Notes under the pieces: model-generated
Database searches by the model: none
The model's input: only the letters and a program-made list of their open reading frames with translations
Told to the model about the DNA's origin: nothing
Position numbers and translations under genes: made by a program
Source of the DNA: Rugamonas apoptosis
Lineage (GTDB): Bacteria; Pseudomonadota; Gammaproteobacteria; Burkholderiales; Burkholderiaceae_D
NCBI RefSeq assembly: GCF_014042355.1
Contig: NZ_JACEZU010000001.1
Span: forward strand, 744,001-808,000
Length of the DNA: 64,000 nucleotides
Direction: 5' to 3'
Shown: in pieces, positions 31,462-39,688 of the stretch
Layout of the letters: every line of letters begins with the position of its first letter
Numbering within the stretch: the stretch's first letter is position 1

Positions 31462-32670
31462 ATGAGTAATTATCGTCGGATGCAATACTGCAGCCGCTGC
31501 ACCTACCCCTTTGTCGCCGTCAATCTGGCGGTCGATGACGACGGGATCTGCAGCGCCTGTCATACGGCCGAGGCGTTCGAAGAGTTGACGCCGGAATTCT
31601 GGGCCCAGCGCAAGAATCTGTTTGAACGCAAGATCGAGGAATTGCGCAAGCATAAGCCCGACAGCGACTACGACTGCATCGTGCCGGTCAGCGGCGGCAA
31701 GGACAGTTACTGGCAGACCCATATCATGGCGGTCGAATACGGCCTCAAGCCGCTGCTGGTGACCTACCACGGCAACAATTATCTGCCCGAGGGCAATTAC
31801 AACCGCGACCGCATGCGCGAAGTGTTCAATTGCGATCACCTGGTGATGGGCCCCAGCGTCGAGGTGTTGAAAAAGTTGAACCGTCTGTGCTTCCGCAAGA
31901 TGGGCGACATGAACTGGCATGGCCACTGCGGCATTTTCTCGCTGCCGATCCAGATGGCGGTGCGCTTCAATGTGCCGCTGATGGTGTGGGGCGAGATCGC
32001 CTGGGATATTTCGGGCATGTATGACCCGAACGATTTCGTCGAATTCTCGGCCCGGGTGCGCCACGAGCATGGCTTGCGCGGCTTCGAATGGTACGACATG
32101 CTGAACGACCCGCAGGAGCCGTTGAAGGAGAACGACCTGATGTGGGCCAAGTATCCGAATGATGACGATATCCTGAAGACCGGCGTGCGCGGCCTGTATA
32201 TCGGTAACTTCTTCAAATGGGACCCGTACAAGCACACCCAGCTCATGAAAGACCTGTATGGCTGGAAGGAGTCGGCCACCCCGTTCGAGCGCACCTACCG
32301 GCGCGCCTCCAACCTCGACGACCGCTACGAGAATGGCATCCACGATCTGCTCAAGTTCGTGAAATTCGGTTATGGCCGCGGCTCCGACCATGGTTCGAAG
32401 GATGTGCGTACCGGCTATATGACGCGCGAGGAAGCGGTCGAGATGGTGCGCAAGTACGATCACGTGGTGTCGGGCGACCTGCAGTACTGGCTGGACTATG
32501 TGGACATGAGCGAGGAAGAGTTCTGGCGTACCGCCGACCGCTTCCGCGATCCACGCGTATGGTGGATCGAGAATGGCAAGTGGCACAAGGATAACATCTG
32601 GGGCGGCTCATCGGCCTACGGCGAGGTGCACCTGACGCAGGCCGAGCAGGCGCGCTACCTGCGCACGTAA
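31462..32670 (+). CDS. pseA: N-acetyl sugar amidotransferase (PseA/WbpG type)
   Basis: A 402-residue PP-loop ATPase with the VPVSGGKDS motif (about residues 75-82) and four N-terminal cysteines (C10, C13, C30, C33) that look like a metal site. PseA/WbpG enzymes turn an N-acetyl group on a nonulosonic or uronic sugar into an acetamidino group, using ammonia from HisH/HisF partners. Here all three partners are adjacent, predicting an amidino pseudaminic acid such as Pse5Ac7Am. ATG 31462 has GGAG five bases upstream; ATG 31459 is too close. A gap of about 95 bp before it may hold a separate weak promoter (possible -10 TATGAT at 31428-31433). Confidence 0.9.
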   Translation: MSNYRRMQYCSRCTYPFVAVNLAVDDDGICSACHTAEAFEELTPEFWAQRKNLFERKIEELRKHKPDSDYDCIVPVSGGKDSYWQTHIMAVEYGLKPLLVTYHGNNYLPEGNYNRDRMREVFNCDHLVMGPSVEVLKKLNRLCFRKMGDMNWHGHCGIFSLPIQMAVRFNVPLMVWGEIAWDISGMYDPNDFVEFSARVRHEHGLRGFEWYDMLNDPQEPLKENDLMWAKYPNDDDILKTGVRGLYIGNFFKWDPYKHTQLMKDLYGWKESATPFERTYRRASNLDDRYENGIHDLLKFVKFGYGRGSDHGSKDVRTGYMTREEAVEMVRKYDHVVSGDLQYWLDYVDMSEEEFWRTADRFRDPRVWWIENGKWHKDNIWGGSSAYGEVHLTQAEQARYLRT

Positions 32671-32690
32671 AGCGCCGCCGGGCGCCGCCA

Positions 32691-32731
32691 GGCACGGGCG
32701 GGTACGCCAGTGCGGCGCGCCCGCCGGTGCC
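32691..32731. terminator. Bidirectional hairpin between convergent operons
   Basis: GGCACGGGCGGG (32691-32702) pairs with CCCGCCGGTGCC (32720-32731) with one mismatch. It lies between the pseA stop and the stop of the leftward glycosyltransferase operon, so it can serve both. Confidence 0.5.
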
Positions 32732-32737
32732 GCGGGT

Positions 32738-34459
32738 TCAGCCTGGCCGGCCGCCGCCGGCCGGGCCATCCAGGAAGGCCCGCAGCGGCTGGGCATCGCG
32801 GTAGGCCGACAGGTAGGCCGTGAATTGACGGCGGCGGAAATGATCCAGCGCCACCGGATCGCGCAGCAGCGTGGTGGCGGTCCTCAGCGTTTGCGCCACG
32901 CTGGCGCGCGGGATGATGTCCGGATCGGCCACCATCGCTTCCACATTGCTCATGTCCTTGACCACCGGGTTGAGCAAGGGGATACCGCGGTTGAGGAATT
33001 CCAGTTCGGCCGACGTCGGCGCGTCGTACATCAGGCACAGGTCGCAGCTGACCGCATAGTCGCTCATCGGTATTTGCACCGCGCTCATCAACATGTCGCG
33101 CTCCAGCCCCAGTTCCTGTTCCAGCATGCTGATCAGGAAATAGGCCGGCTTGCAGCGCAGCGTGAATTCCAGCTGGTGCTCACGGCACCAGGCCACCATC
33201 TGGCGCAGGCCCGCGATATAGGCCGGCAAGTCGGTGGCATAAATCCCATTCAACGACACGGCCTGCAGCAGGATGCCGACCCGGGCCAGCGGCTTGCGCG
33301 GCGCGGTGGCGAACTGCAGCTGTTCCGGAAACGCCAGGCTGGCCTGGGCCGCGCGCCGCCCATCCGGCCGCAGGATCACGTCGCCCTGGATCGGGTGGGT
33401 CAGGCACAGCAGGTTGCCATAGTCGAAGAAGATGTCCGAGGTGGTCTTCGAGTGCGGCACATACAGGACCGGCAACTGGTGGCGTTGCGCGAACGCCAGC
33501 AGCGGCCCGTGGAAGTCGGTGTCGTGGTCGGCCAGCAGCAGCCGTTCCGGCTTGCTGTGCTGGAAATGTCGCTCCAGCAGCGCCTGCGTCACCAGCTGGT
33601 CGCAATAGACTTGCGCCACGTGCTCGGCCTGGCGGCGGCGAAAATGCGGCAGCAGCGGGTAGGCTTGCAGCATGGCGTCGATCTCGGCCGTCAGCAGGCT
33701 TTGCAACTCCGGCAAGGCTGCCTGCCACGCCGGCGGCAGCAGCCCCAGCAGCGCGTCCTGGGATGCCGTCTCGATGGTTTCATGCGCCACCACCGGCATG
33801 TTGAAGTAACGGCCCTTCAGATTCACCACCTGCTTGCCACTGGCCGCCAGTTCCGCATTGAAGTACCCGATGTCGTACATGCAGGTCGGCAAGTGCGTCA
33901 GCAGCAGGTGGCGTTCGCCGGCGGGACGGATCTCGCTCAGCGCCGGCACCTGCCGTTGCGGCGCCTCCTTGGGCGGGTAGGTGAACGGCGCCAGCTCCAC
34001 GCCGTGCTGGCGGCAGTAATCGAGCAGCATGGCGCTGGGCAGGAAGGAATTGAAATAGTAGGCCAGCGGCGTATCGCAGACCAGCACGTGCAGCTTGCAG
34101 TGGCTGAAATGGGCGGCCATGGCAGGCCAGATTGCCTGGTTCCAGCCCAGCGTCATGAACAGGAAATACAGATTGTAATGCTGCCAGCCGGCGATCGAGA
34201 GGCCGGGCGCGAGGCGTGCGATGAGCGGGTCCAGCCGCTGTTCAAATGCAGTGGCCTGGCGGTGCGCGGCGCGGTCCATGTCGTTGAACGAGGGGGCGTC
34301 GGGCCAGGCGATCAGTTCCGCGCGCGCCAGGCCGGCGTGCCGGATGCGGTCGAGCAGGGTGGGATCGAAGGTGACCACCCGGTAGCTGTCGAGGGGGGCG
34401 GCGATCTGAAGCGCCGGCCCGATATCGTCGCTGTGCAGGATGAGGATCAGGTTTTCCAT
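32738..34459 (-). CDS. Unassigned protein, possible GT-B glycosyltransferase
   Basis: A 573-residue cytosolic protein, last gene of a leftward three-gene operon behind the GT41 transferase. The C-terminal half has glycosyltransferase-B-like features: LPVLYVPHSKTTSD, a HPIQGDVIL turn, and LMYDAPTSAELEFLNRGIP, which resembles the nucleotide-sugar-binding end of capsule-type transferases. There is no membrane helix. Its place opposite the pse operon makes a nonulosonic acid transferase a reasonable guess, but no family signature (for example Maf) is clear to me. Confidence 0.6.
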   Translation of the reverse strand: MENLILILHSDDIGPALQIAAPLDSYRVVTFDPTLLDRIRHAGLARAELIAWPDAPSFNDMDRAAHRQATAFEQRLDPLIARLAPGLSIAGWQHYNLYFLFMTLGWNQAIWPAMAAHFSHCKLHVLVCDTPLAYYFNSFLPSAMLLDYCRQHGVELAPFTYPPKEAPQRQVPALSEIRPAGERHLLLTHLPTCMYDIGYFNAELAASGKQVVNLKGRYFNMPVVAHETIETASQDALLGLLPPAWQAALPELQSLLTAEIDAMLQAYPLLPHFRRRQAEHVAQVYCDQLVTQALLERHFQHSKPERLLLADHDTDFHGPLLAFAQRHQLPVLYVPHSKTTSDIFFDYGNLLCLTHPIQGDVILRPDGRRAAQASLAFPEQLQFATAPRKPLARVGILLQAVSLNGIYATDLPAYIAGLRQMVAWCREHQLEFTLRCKPAYFLISMLEQELGLERDMLMSAVQIPMSDYAVSCDLCLMYDAPTSAELEFLNRGIPLLNPVVKDMSNVEAMVADPDIIPRASVAQTLRTATTLLRDPVALDHFRRRQFTAYLSAYRDAQPLRAFLDGPAGGGRPG

Positions 34460-34468
34460 GGGGGGCGA

Positions 34469-35296
34469 TCAGGTGGCGTCGGCGGCGGCGGCGGGATGGC
34501 GCAGCTTGTCGCGCAGCGTGGCGTAAGCTTCGCGGTACTGGTGGTAGCCCTGCTCGCGCATGGCGATCTTGAGCGCATCGCTGAGCACGGCTTCGAGCTT
34601 GAACTGGTTGAGCGGCGTGCCCGACCAGGCGCAGTCGAAGGTGTTGTAGGCGGCCACCCGCCATGCCGGGTTGACGGTCAGCAGCAGCGAGACGATGCGC
34701 TCCATCAGGAACACCTTGCGCTGCACGGCGCCGGGGTAGTTGGTCGCCTGGGTCAGTTGCCGCTGCAAGTCGCTGGCCGGCCCTTCGCACAGGGCGAACA
34801 GGGCTTCGTTCAGCACCAGCCAGGCGCGCCAGAAGGCCGGCCGCGCCACGAAGTAATTGCTGAACACGACCTGGCGCGTATCCATCACCAGCGTGCCCAG
34901 CGCCAGCGGCTGGCCGACCTCGGCCAGGAACGCTTCGGCGGCGCCGATGAAGCCGGGCGAAAACACTTCTTCCTGCTCGAACACGTTGAGGAAGAAGGCG
35001 CCCATGTCGGCTTGCGGGCTGAAGGTGACCACGTCGGCGCGGGCCGCGTTGGCTTGCACGAAGGCCGTCACCTGGGCCGCGCTCAACCCCGTCTTCTGGG
35101 CAAAGCGGGGCGAGAAGAAGCCATACCAGGCATCGTCATCGAGCGCGTGATCGAGCAGGTAATTGCGGATCGGCCAGTACTCGCGCCAATCGTTGTGCGG
35201 ACTGTTCAGGTTGTCGAGCGGCTGGTAGCCGGGCGGCACCTGGGCCAGGGTCTGCTCCGAATAGGCGATATGGAAGAGGTGAACGGCATCGGCCAT
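34469..35296 (-). CDS. Hypothetical protein of the glycosyltransferase operon
   Basis: A 275-residue protein lying 9 bp after the GT41 gene and 9 bp before the possible GT-B gene, all leftward. It has an aromatic N-terminus (HNDWREYWPIRNYLLD, WYGFFSPRFAQKTGL) and an acidic middle (FSPQADMGAFFLNVFEQEE). No signal peptide or membrane helix. Proteins of this kind recur next to SPINDLY-like transferases in my recollection, but I do not know a function; a carbohydrate-related role is inferred from position only. Confidence 0.6.
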   Translation of the reverse strand: MADAVHLFHIAYSEQTLAQVPPGYQPLDNLNSPHNDWREYWPIRNYLLDHALDDDAWYGFFSPRFAQKTGLSAAQVTAFVQANAARADVVTFSPQADMGAFFLNVFEQEEVFSPGFIGAAEAFLAEVGQPLALGTLVMDTRQVVFSNYFVARPAFWRAWLVLNEALFALCEGPASDLQRQLTQATNYPGAVQRKVFLMERIVSLLLTVNPAWRVAAYNTFDCAWSGTPLNQFKLEAVLSDALKIAMREQGYHQYREAYATLRDKLRHPAAAADAT

Positions 35297-35305
35297 GGGG
35301 CATCC

Positions 35306-37858
35306 TTATGCGGTGGCGACGGCTTTGACGACGTACTGGAAGGCGGTGGCGTCCTGCACGGCCAGGTCGGGGTCGTTGCCGCTGGCCAGGGCCATCTGGC
35401 GCAGCGCCGCCTCCATGGCGGCGCTGGGCCGGGTCAGGATACGGGCGATCATGTTCTCGACCCGGTAGCCGTTGGCCTGGAACAGGTCGATGATGGTCAG
35501 GCGCGTCAGCCAGCGGATGTGGGTGCGGTCGAGGATGCCGGAATCCTGGTAGATGAACTTGCCGCCGTTCAGGTGCGCCTGCAAGCCCCAGTATTGCGCG
35601 TTTGGAATGCAGGCCACGACTTCGGTGCCGGCGCCGGAGGCGTGCTTGATGCGGCGCAGCAGCTGCCATGGGTCGTACAAATGTTCCAGCGCGTCGGCGA
35701 ACACCCAGCACTGGGCATCTTTGCCTATGCGGTTGATGGTGTCGTCCGACAGCTTTTCGACGTTGCCCAGTATGACTTCCGTGCAATGGCGGCGCGAGGC
35801 GTCGGCGTAGTCGGCGTCGATCTCGATGCCGACGTAGCTGCAGCCGGGGTTGGCGTCGCGGTAGACACGCGCCAGCGCGCCGCTGCTGGAGCCCACTTCC
35901 ACCACGCCGCCGTAATCCTTGCGCATGAAGTTGTAGACGTCGGCGTTATGCACGTCGTTGATCGGGGTTTGCTTGATTTCCTGCGTCGGGTGCATGGCGA
36001 TTCTTTCCAGTTGGTCTTCCAGGTTGCGCACGAGGCGCGGACTGTCGAACAAGGGACAGCTCAGGCGATTGTCGGCCAGGCGCTGCTTGAGCGTGGCCAG
36101 CAGGGATGGCTGGCGGCCCAGCTGCACCGCCAGTTCCTCGTAGTCGGCCAGGTTGTGGGTCACCAGCTCCGGCAAGCCGGCCGCCAGCAGCAGGCTGCCG
36201 GCCATGCGCGAGGAGAAGGTCTGGCCGGCGCAGGTCAGCAGCGGCAGTCCGGCCCACAGGGCGTCGCTGCCGGTGGTGCCGGCGTTGAAGGTGTCGGTGT
36301 CGAGGAACAGGTCGGCCACCTGGTAGCGGGCCAGGTATTCGGTCGGCCCCACGCGCCCCGCGAAATACAAGCGTTCCGGATCCACGCCGGCGCGCTGGGC
36401 GCTGGCGCGCAGGTTGTCGCGCACCACCTGGTGGTCGGCCACCAGCCACAGCACGCTGCCTGGCGTGCGCTGCAGGATCCGCATCCAGCACGCGAAGATG
36501 GTTTCCGTGATCTTGAAATTGTTGTTGAAGGAACAGTAGACGAAGGCGTCCTCGGGCAGCCCGCACGCGGCGCGCGTGGGGCGCGGGCCGATTTCGCGCT
36601 GGCGGTCGTTGATCTGGAAGGTGTCGGGCAGATACAGCGGCCGTTCGACGAAATAGGCGGCCAGGTCGGGCGGCAACACGAAGCGGTCGGCCAGCACATA
36701 GTCGATGCAGGGCAACGCGGTCGGGCCGGGGAAGCCCAGGTAGGTCACTTGCACGGGCGCCGGGCGCCAGGACAGGATGTTGGGCCGGGTGCCGGCCGTG
36801 AGGCCGTGCAGGTCGATCAGGACGTCGATTTCATGCTCGCGGATGCAGCGCGCGGCCTGTTCGTCGCTCATGTGGGCGATGGGGATGTAGTGATCCATGG
36901 CACGCACCACGCGCGCCCGCAGCGGTGTCCCATCTTCCTTGCTCCAGGAGAATGCATACACTTCGGTCCGGCTGCGGTCATGCAATTCATACAGCTCGGC
37001 CGTCAGGATCGAGACCGCGTGCGACTGCAGGTCCGATGACAGGTAGCCGATGCGCAGACGGTCGTGCCGGTAGCCATCGGCCGGCGCCAGCGGCGTGGTC
37101 GGCGTGATGACGTTTTCGGCCACGAAGCGGCGCGCCGCGTCCAGCTGCACTTGCGGGTCGCCCGACGCGCTCAGCACGGCCAGCGCCGAGGTGTGGGCCC
37201 GCATCGCCTGCGAGGTGACGCCAGGGATTTCCGCGTAGATCGGCCATTTACATTGTTTCTGGCGCAAATGGATCAGGTGGGTGATCACCTTGGGTTGGGC
37301 CGGGTCGACCAGCAGGCTGCGGGTCAGCATATCTTCCGCTTCCGGATACTGCTTGAGAATTTCCAGCAACCGTCCCAGGTTGTTCAGCGCCTGCTGGTAG
37401 AACGCCTGGTGGGCCGGCTCGTCCGGTTTGGCGATCGCGGTGACGCTGTTCCACTGCGTCAGCGCGCCGCGCGGGTCGCCCTTGCGTTCGAGCAGGGTCC
37501 CCAGGTTCAGCAAGCCTTCGATGAAATCGGGCTTGAGTTCGAGCGCGCTACGGTAGGCCGCCTCGGCGCCGTCGAGGTCTTGCAAATTGGCGAGCGTGAC
37601 GCCCAGATTGAACAACACCGCGTACTTTGCCGGCGTCTCGGTGTGGGCCAACCACAACTGGAACAGCGCCACTGACTGGGCGGGGTGGCCTTGCTCGGTC
37701 CATTGCTGGGTGAGGTTGAACAGGTCCGTGATCGGCAAGGCACCGGTGCGGGCCAGCTGGGTGGCCAGCTCGGCGGTGCGTACATGGTCACTATTGCGCA
37801 AAGCGGCGGTAAACGCTTGGAGAAGAGCCGGTGGGCTCAGTTTGGATGTATTTGTCAT
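35306..37858 (-). CDS. TPR-GT41 (OGT/SPINDLY-like) glycosyltransferase fused to a methyltransferase
   Basis: An 850-residue three-part protein. Residues 45-200 are TPR helices (FNLGVTLANLQDLDGAEAAY and following). Residues 265-620 are the GT41 catalytic region, with LRIGYLSSDLQSHAV near 268-282, the acceptor-side LIDLHGLTAGTRPNIL, VTYLGFPGP, and DTFNAGTTGSDALWAGLPLL. Residues 645-850 are a SAM methyltransferase (GGVVEVGSSSGALARVY, then FADALEHLYDPW). GT41 enzymes transfer sugars to Ser/Thr of cytosolic proteins and use TPRs to read repetitive acceptors. The neighbouring Ser/Thr-rich octapeptide proteins are attractive targets. The fused methyltransferase may methylate the sugar or the protein. 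Confidence 0.88.
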   Translation of the reverse strand: MTNTSKLSPPALLQAFTAALRNSDHVRTAELATQLARTGALPITDLFNLTQQWTEQGHPAQSVALFQLWLAHTETPAKYAVLFNLGVTLANLQDLDGAEAAYRSALELKPDFIEGLLNLGTLLERKGDPRGALTQWNSVTAIAKPDEPAHQAFYQQALNNLGRLLEILKQYPEAEDMLTRSLLVDPAQPKVITHLIHLRQKQCKWPIYAEIPGVTSQAMRAHTSALAVLSASGDPQVQLDAARRFVAENVITPTTPLAPADGYRHDRLRIGYLSSDLQSHAVSILTAELYELHDRSRTEVYAFSWSKEDGTPLRARVVRAMDHYIPIAHMSDEQAARCIREHEIDVLIDLHGLTAGTRPNILSWRPAPVQVTYLGFPGPTALPCIDYVLADRFVLPPDLAAYFVERPLYLPDTFQINDRQREIGPRPTRAACGLPEDAFVYCSFNNNFKITETIFACWMRILQRTPGSVLWLVADHQVVRDNLRASAQRAGVDPERLYFAGRVGPTEYLARYQVADLFLDTDTFNAGTTGSDALWAGLPLLTCAGQTFSSRMAGSLLLAAGLPELVTHNLADYEELAVQLGRQPSLLATLKQRLADNRLSCPLFDSPRLVRNLEDQLERIAMHPTQEIKQTPINDVHNADVYNFMRKDYGGVVEVGSSSGALARVYRDANPGCSYVGIEIDADYADASRRHCTEVILGNVEKLSDDTINRIGKDAQCWVFADALEHLYDPWQLLRRIKHASGAGTEVVACIPNAQYWGLQAHLNGGKFIYQDSGILDRTHIRWLTRLTIIDLFQANGYRVENMIARILTRPSAAMEAALRQMALASGNDPDLAVQDATAFQYVVKAVATA

Positions 37859-38115
37859 CGTTCAATCGTTGTGCAACGGTTCGCCAGTGGCCGACACCGG
37901 CCTCATCCAACCGGCCGGCGAGACGCTTGCCCCAGAGACATGCGCAGATCATTCTAAACCAAAACAGCAGCAGGTCGGCGGTTTTCTCGGGGCGGCCGGG
38001 GGGCGCATTGGGCCCACGATGGCGGGGGCCGGCGCGAGCGCGTGGGCGTCGCCGTGTGAGCAATTTTGAAACACGGTAAGATGGACACCGTTATCGATGA
38101 CGCACCCATGGCCCC

Positions 38116-38937
38116 ATGCTCCGCACCCCTGCCGCCTTCATTCCCCTGCTCCGCCCGCCAGCCGATGCCGCACCCTGGACCTTCCTAGTGTATCGCGGGC
38201 AGTTGCTTTTGTGCAACAGCGATTTGTCGTTGCCGCCCGCTGCCGCGCTCGGCCCGTTGGCGCTGGCGCCCGAGCGCATCCACCCGGTCGGTATGCTGGA
38301 CGGCCAGTACTACCAGACGGCCTGGACCGACAGCGATGCCGTGCCGGGGCCGGAATACGGCTGGCACAGCCTGCGCGCCCTGTTTGGCGTGTGCGACGAC
38401 GGTTTTCTCGGCGTGGCGGGGCGGGCTGTGCAACTGGCCGAATGGGCCCGTACCCACCGCTTTTGCGGCGCCTGCGCCACGCCCATGCAGCATGTGGCGG
38501 GCGAGCGCTGCTACCAGTGCCCGGCCTGCGGCATGAGCGCCTACCCGCGCATCTCGCCGGCCATGATGGTGCTGATCCGCAAGGGCGAGCAGGTGTTGCT
38601 GGCCATGCACGCCAATTCGCCCTACCAGCGCTACACGGCGCTGGCCGGCTTCCTGGAGGCGGGCGAATCGATCGAGGAAGCGGTGCACCGCGAAGTGTAC
38701 GAGGAGGTCGGCTTGCGGGTGCATAACCTGCGCTACTTCGCCAGCCAGCCCTGGCCGTTCCCCCACTCGCTGATGGTGGCCTTCACGGCAGATTACCTGG
38801 ACGGCGAGATCCGGGTCGATCCCGCCGAGATCGCCGACGCGCGCTGGTTCGGCCCGGATGACGCGTGGCCCGAGATGCCCATCACCGTGTCGGTCGCGGC
38901 CGCCCTGATCAACGCCCACCGGCCGCCGGGGCGCTGA
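38116..38937 (+). CDS. nudC: NAD-capped RNA hydrolase / NADH pyrophosphatase
   Basis: A 273-residue NudC. The Cys4 zinc site FCGAC and CYQCPACG is at about residues 117-139, the Nudix box GFLEAGESIEEAVHREVYEEVG at about 177-198, and the NudC-specific SQPWPFPHSLM follows it. It cleaves NADH and removes NAD caps from RNA. Divergent from the GT41 operon. A perfect 13-bp hairpin overlaps its stop codon. Confidence 0.93.
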   Translation: MLRTPAAFIPLLRPPADAAPWTFLVYRGQLLLCNSDLSLPPAAALGPLALAPERIHPVGMLDGQYYQTAWTDSDAVPGPEYGWHSLRALFGVCDDGFLGVAGRAVQLAEWARTHRFCGACATPMQHVAGERCYQCPACGMSAYPRISPAMMVLIRKGEQVLLAMHANSPYQRYTALAGFLEAGESIEEAVHREVYEEVGLRVHNLRYFASQPWPFPHSLMVAFTADYLDGEIRVDPAEIADARWFGPDDAWPEMPITVSVAAALINAHRPPGR

Positions 38938-38968
38938 CGGCGCGGCGCGCGGCTTGCCGCGCCGTCAG
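38934..38968 (+). terminator. Hairpin at the nudC stop
   Basis: CTGACGGCGCGGC (38934-38946) pairs perfectly with GCCGCGCCGTCAG (38956-38968) around a nine-base loop. The stem includes the nudC stop codon. No T-tract follows, so termination strength is uncertain. Confidence 0.5.
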
Positions 38969-39033
38969 CCGATCCTCCGCCCGCATTTTCTATATACTGG
39001 CGGCAATCGTTATTTTTATGGTCTTACATCATC

Positions 39034-39600
39034 ATGTCTAAAGAAGAAGCTTTCACGGAACAAGACTGGCGTCGCCTGCTCAGTTCGCTGGGCGAGGATC
39101 CGGACCGTCCCGGCCTGGCCGAAACCCCGCACCGGGTGGCCAAGGCCTGGAAACACTGGACCTCGGGCTACGAGCAAGACCCGGTCGCGCTGCTGAAAGC
39201 GTTCGAGGATGGCGCCGAGCAGTACAACGAGCTGATCGTGGTGAAGAATATCCCCGTCTACAGCCATTGCGAACACCACCTGGCGCCGTTCTTCGGCAAA
39301 GCCACGGTCGGCTACCTGCCCAATGGCAAGATCGTCGGCCTGTCCAAGCTGACCCGTCTCGTGGACTGCTTCGCCAAGCGGCTGCAAGTGCAGGAGCGGA
39401 TGACGATCCAGATCGCCAACGCGCTGATGGAAGTGCTGGAACCGAAGGCGGTGGGGGTGGTCGTCAAGTGCCGCCACATGTGCATGGAAAGCCGCGGCAT
39501 CCGCACGCCGGGCGAGGAAACCATCACCTCGGCCATGCTGGGCGAGTTGCAGCCCAACCTGGCGCTGCGCACGGAATTCCTGGCGCTGGCGCGCGACTGA
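39034..39600 (+). CDS. folE: GTP cyclohydrolase I
   Basis: A 188-residue FolE that makes 7,8-dihydroneopterin triphosphate from GTP for folate synthesis. Zinc and catalytic motifs YSHCEHHLAPFFGK and KCRHMCMESRG are intact, with RPGLAETPHRVAKAW at the N-terminus. A -10-like TATACT at 38993-38998 lies 36 bp before the start. The gene ends just before a long dispersed palindrome that also ends the convergent peptidase gene. Confidence 0.95.
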   Translation: MSKEEAFTEQDWRRLLSSLGEDPDRPGLAETPHRVAKAWKHWTSGYEQDPVALLKAFEDGAEQYNELIVVKNIPVYSHCEHHLAPFFGKATVGYLPNGKIVGLSKLTRLVDCFAKRLQVQERMTIQIANALMEVLEPKAVGVVVKCRHMCMESRGIRTPGEETITSAMLGELQPNLALRTEFLALARD

Positions 39601-39607
39601 CACGCCC

Positions 39608-39669
39608 AAAAAATCAGGGACGGACCCCGATTTGCGCTCGCGCAAATCGGGGTCCGTCCCTGATTTTTT
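39608..39669. repeat. Dispersed palindrome (GGGGTCCGTCCC element), copy 1, acting as bidirectional terminator
   Basis: A perfect 29-bp stem (39608-39636 with 39641-39669) with a four-base loop CTCG, flanked by A6 and T8 runs. Its core GGGACGGACCCC is shared with the element at 59892-59984. It sits between convergent folE and the M28 peptidase gene and would terminate both. Repeated intergenic palindromes of this sort behave like mobile or selfish hairpin elements. Confidence 0.85.
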
Positions 39670-39688
39670 TTGCTGGCGCCGGATGGGT

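Noticed and set aside
32825..37039. 1404-codon plus-strand frame opposite the glycosyltransferase operon
   Set aside because: It spans three well-supported minus-strand genes, including a clear GT41 protein, and reflects high third-position GC.
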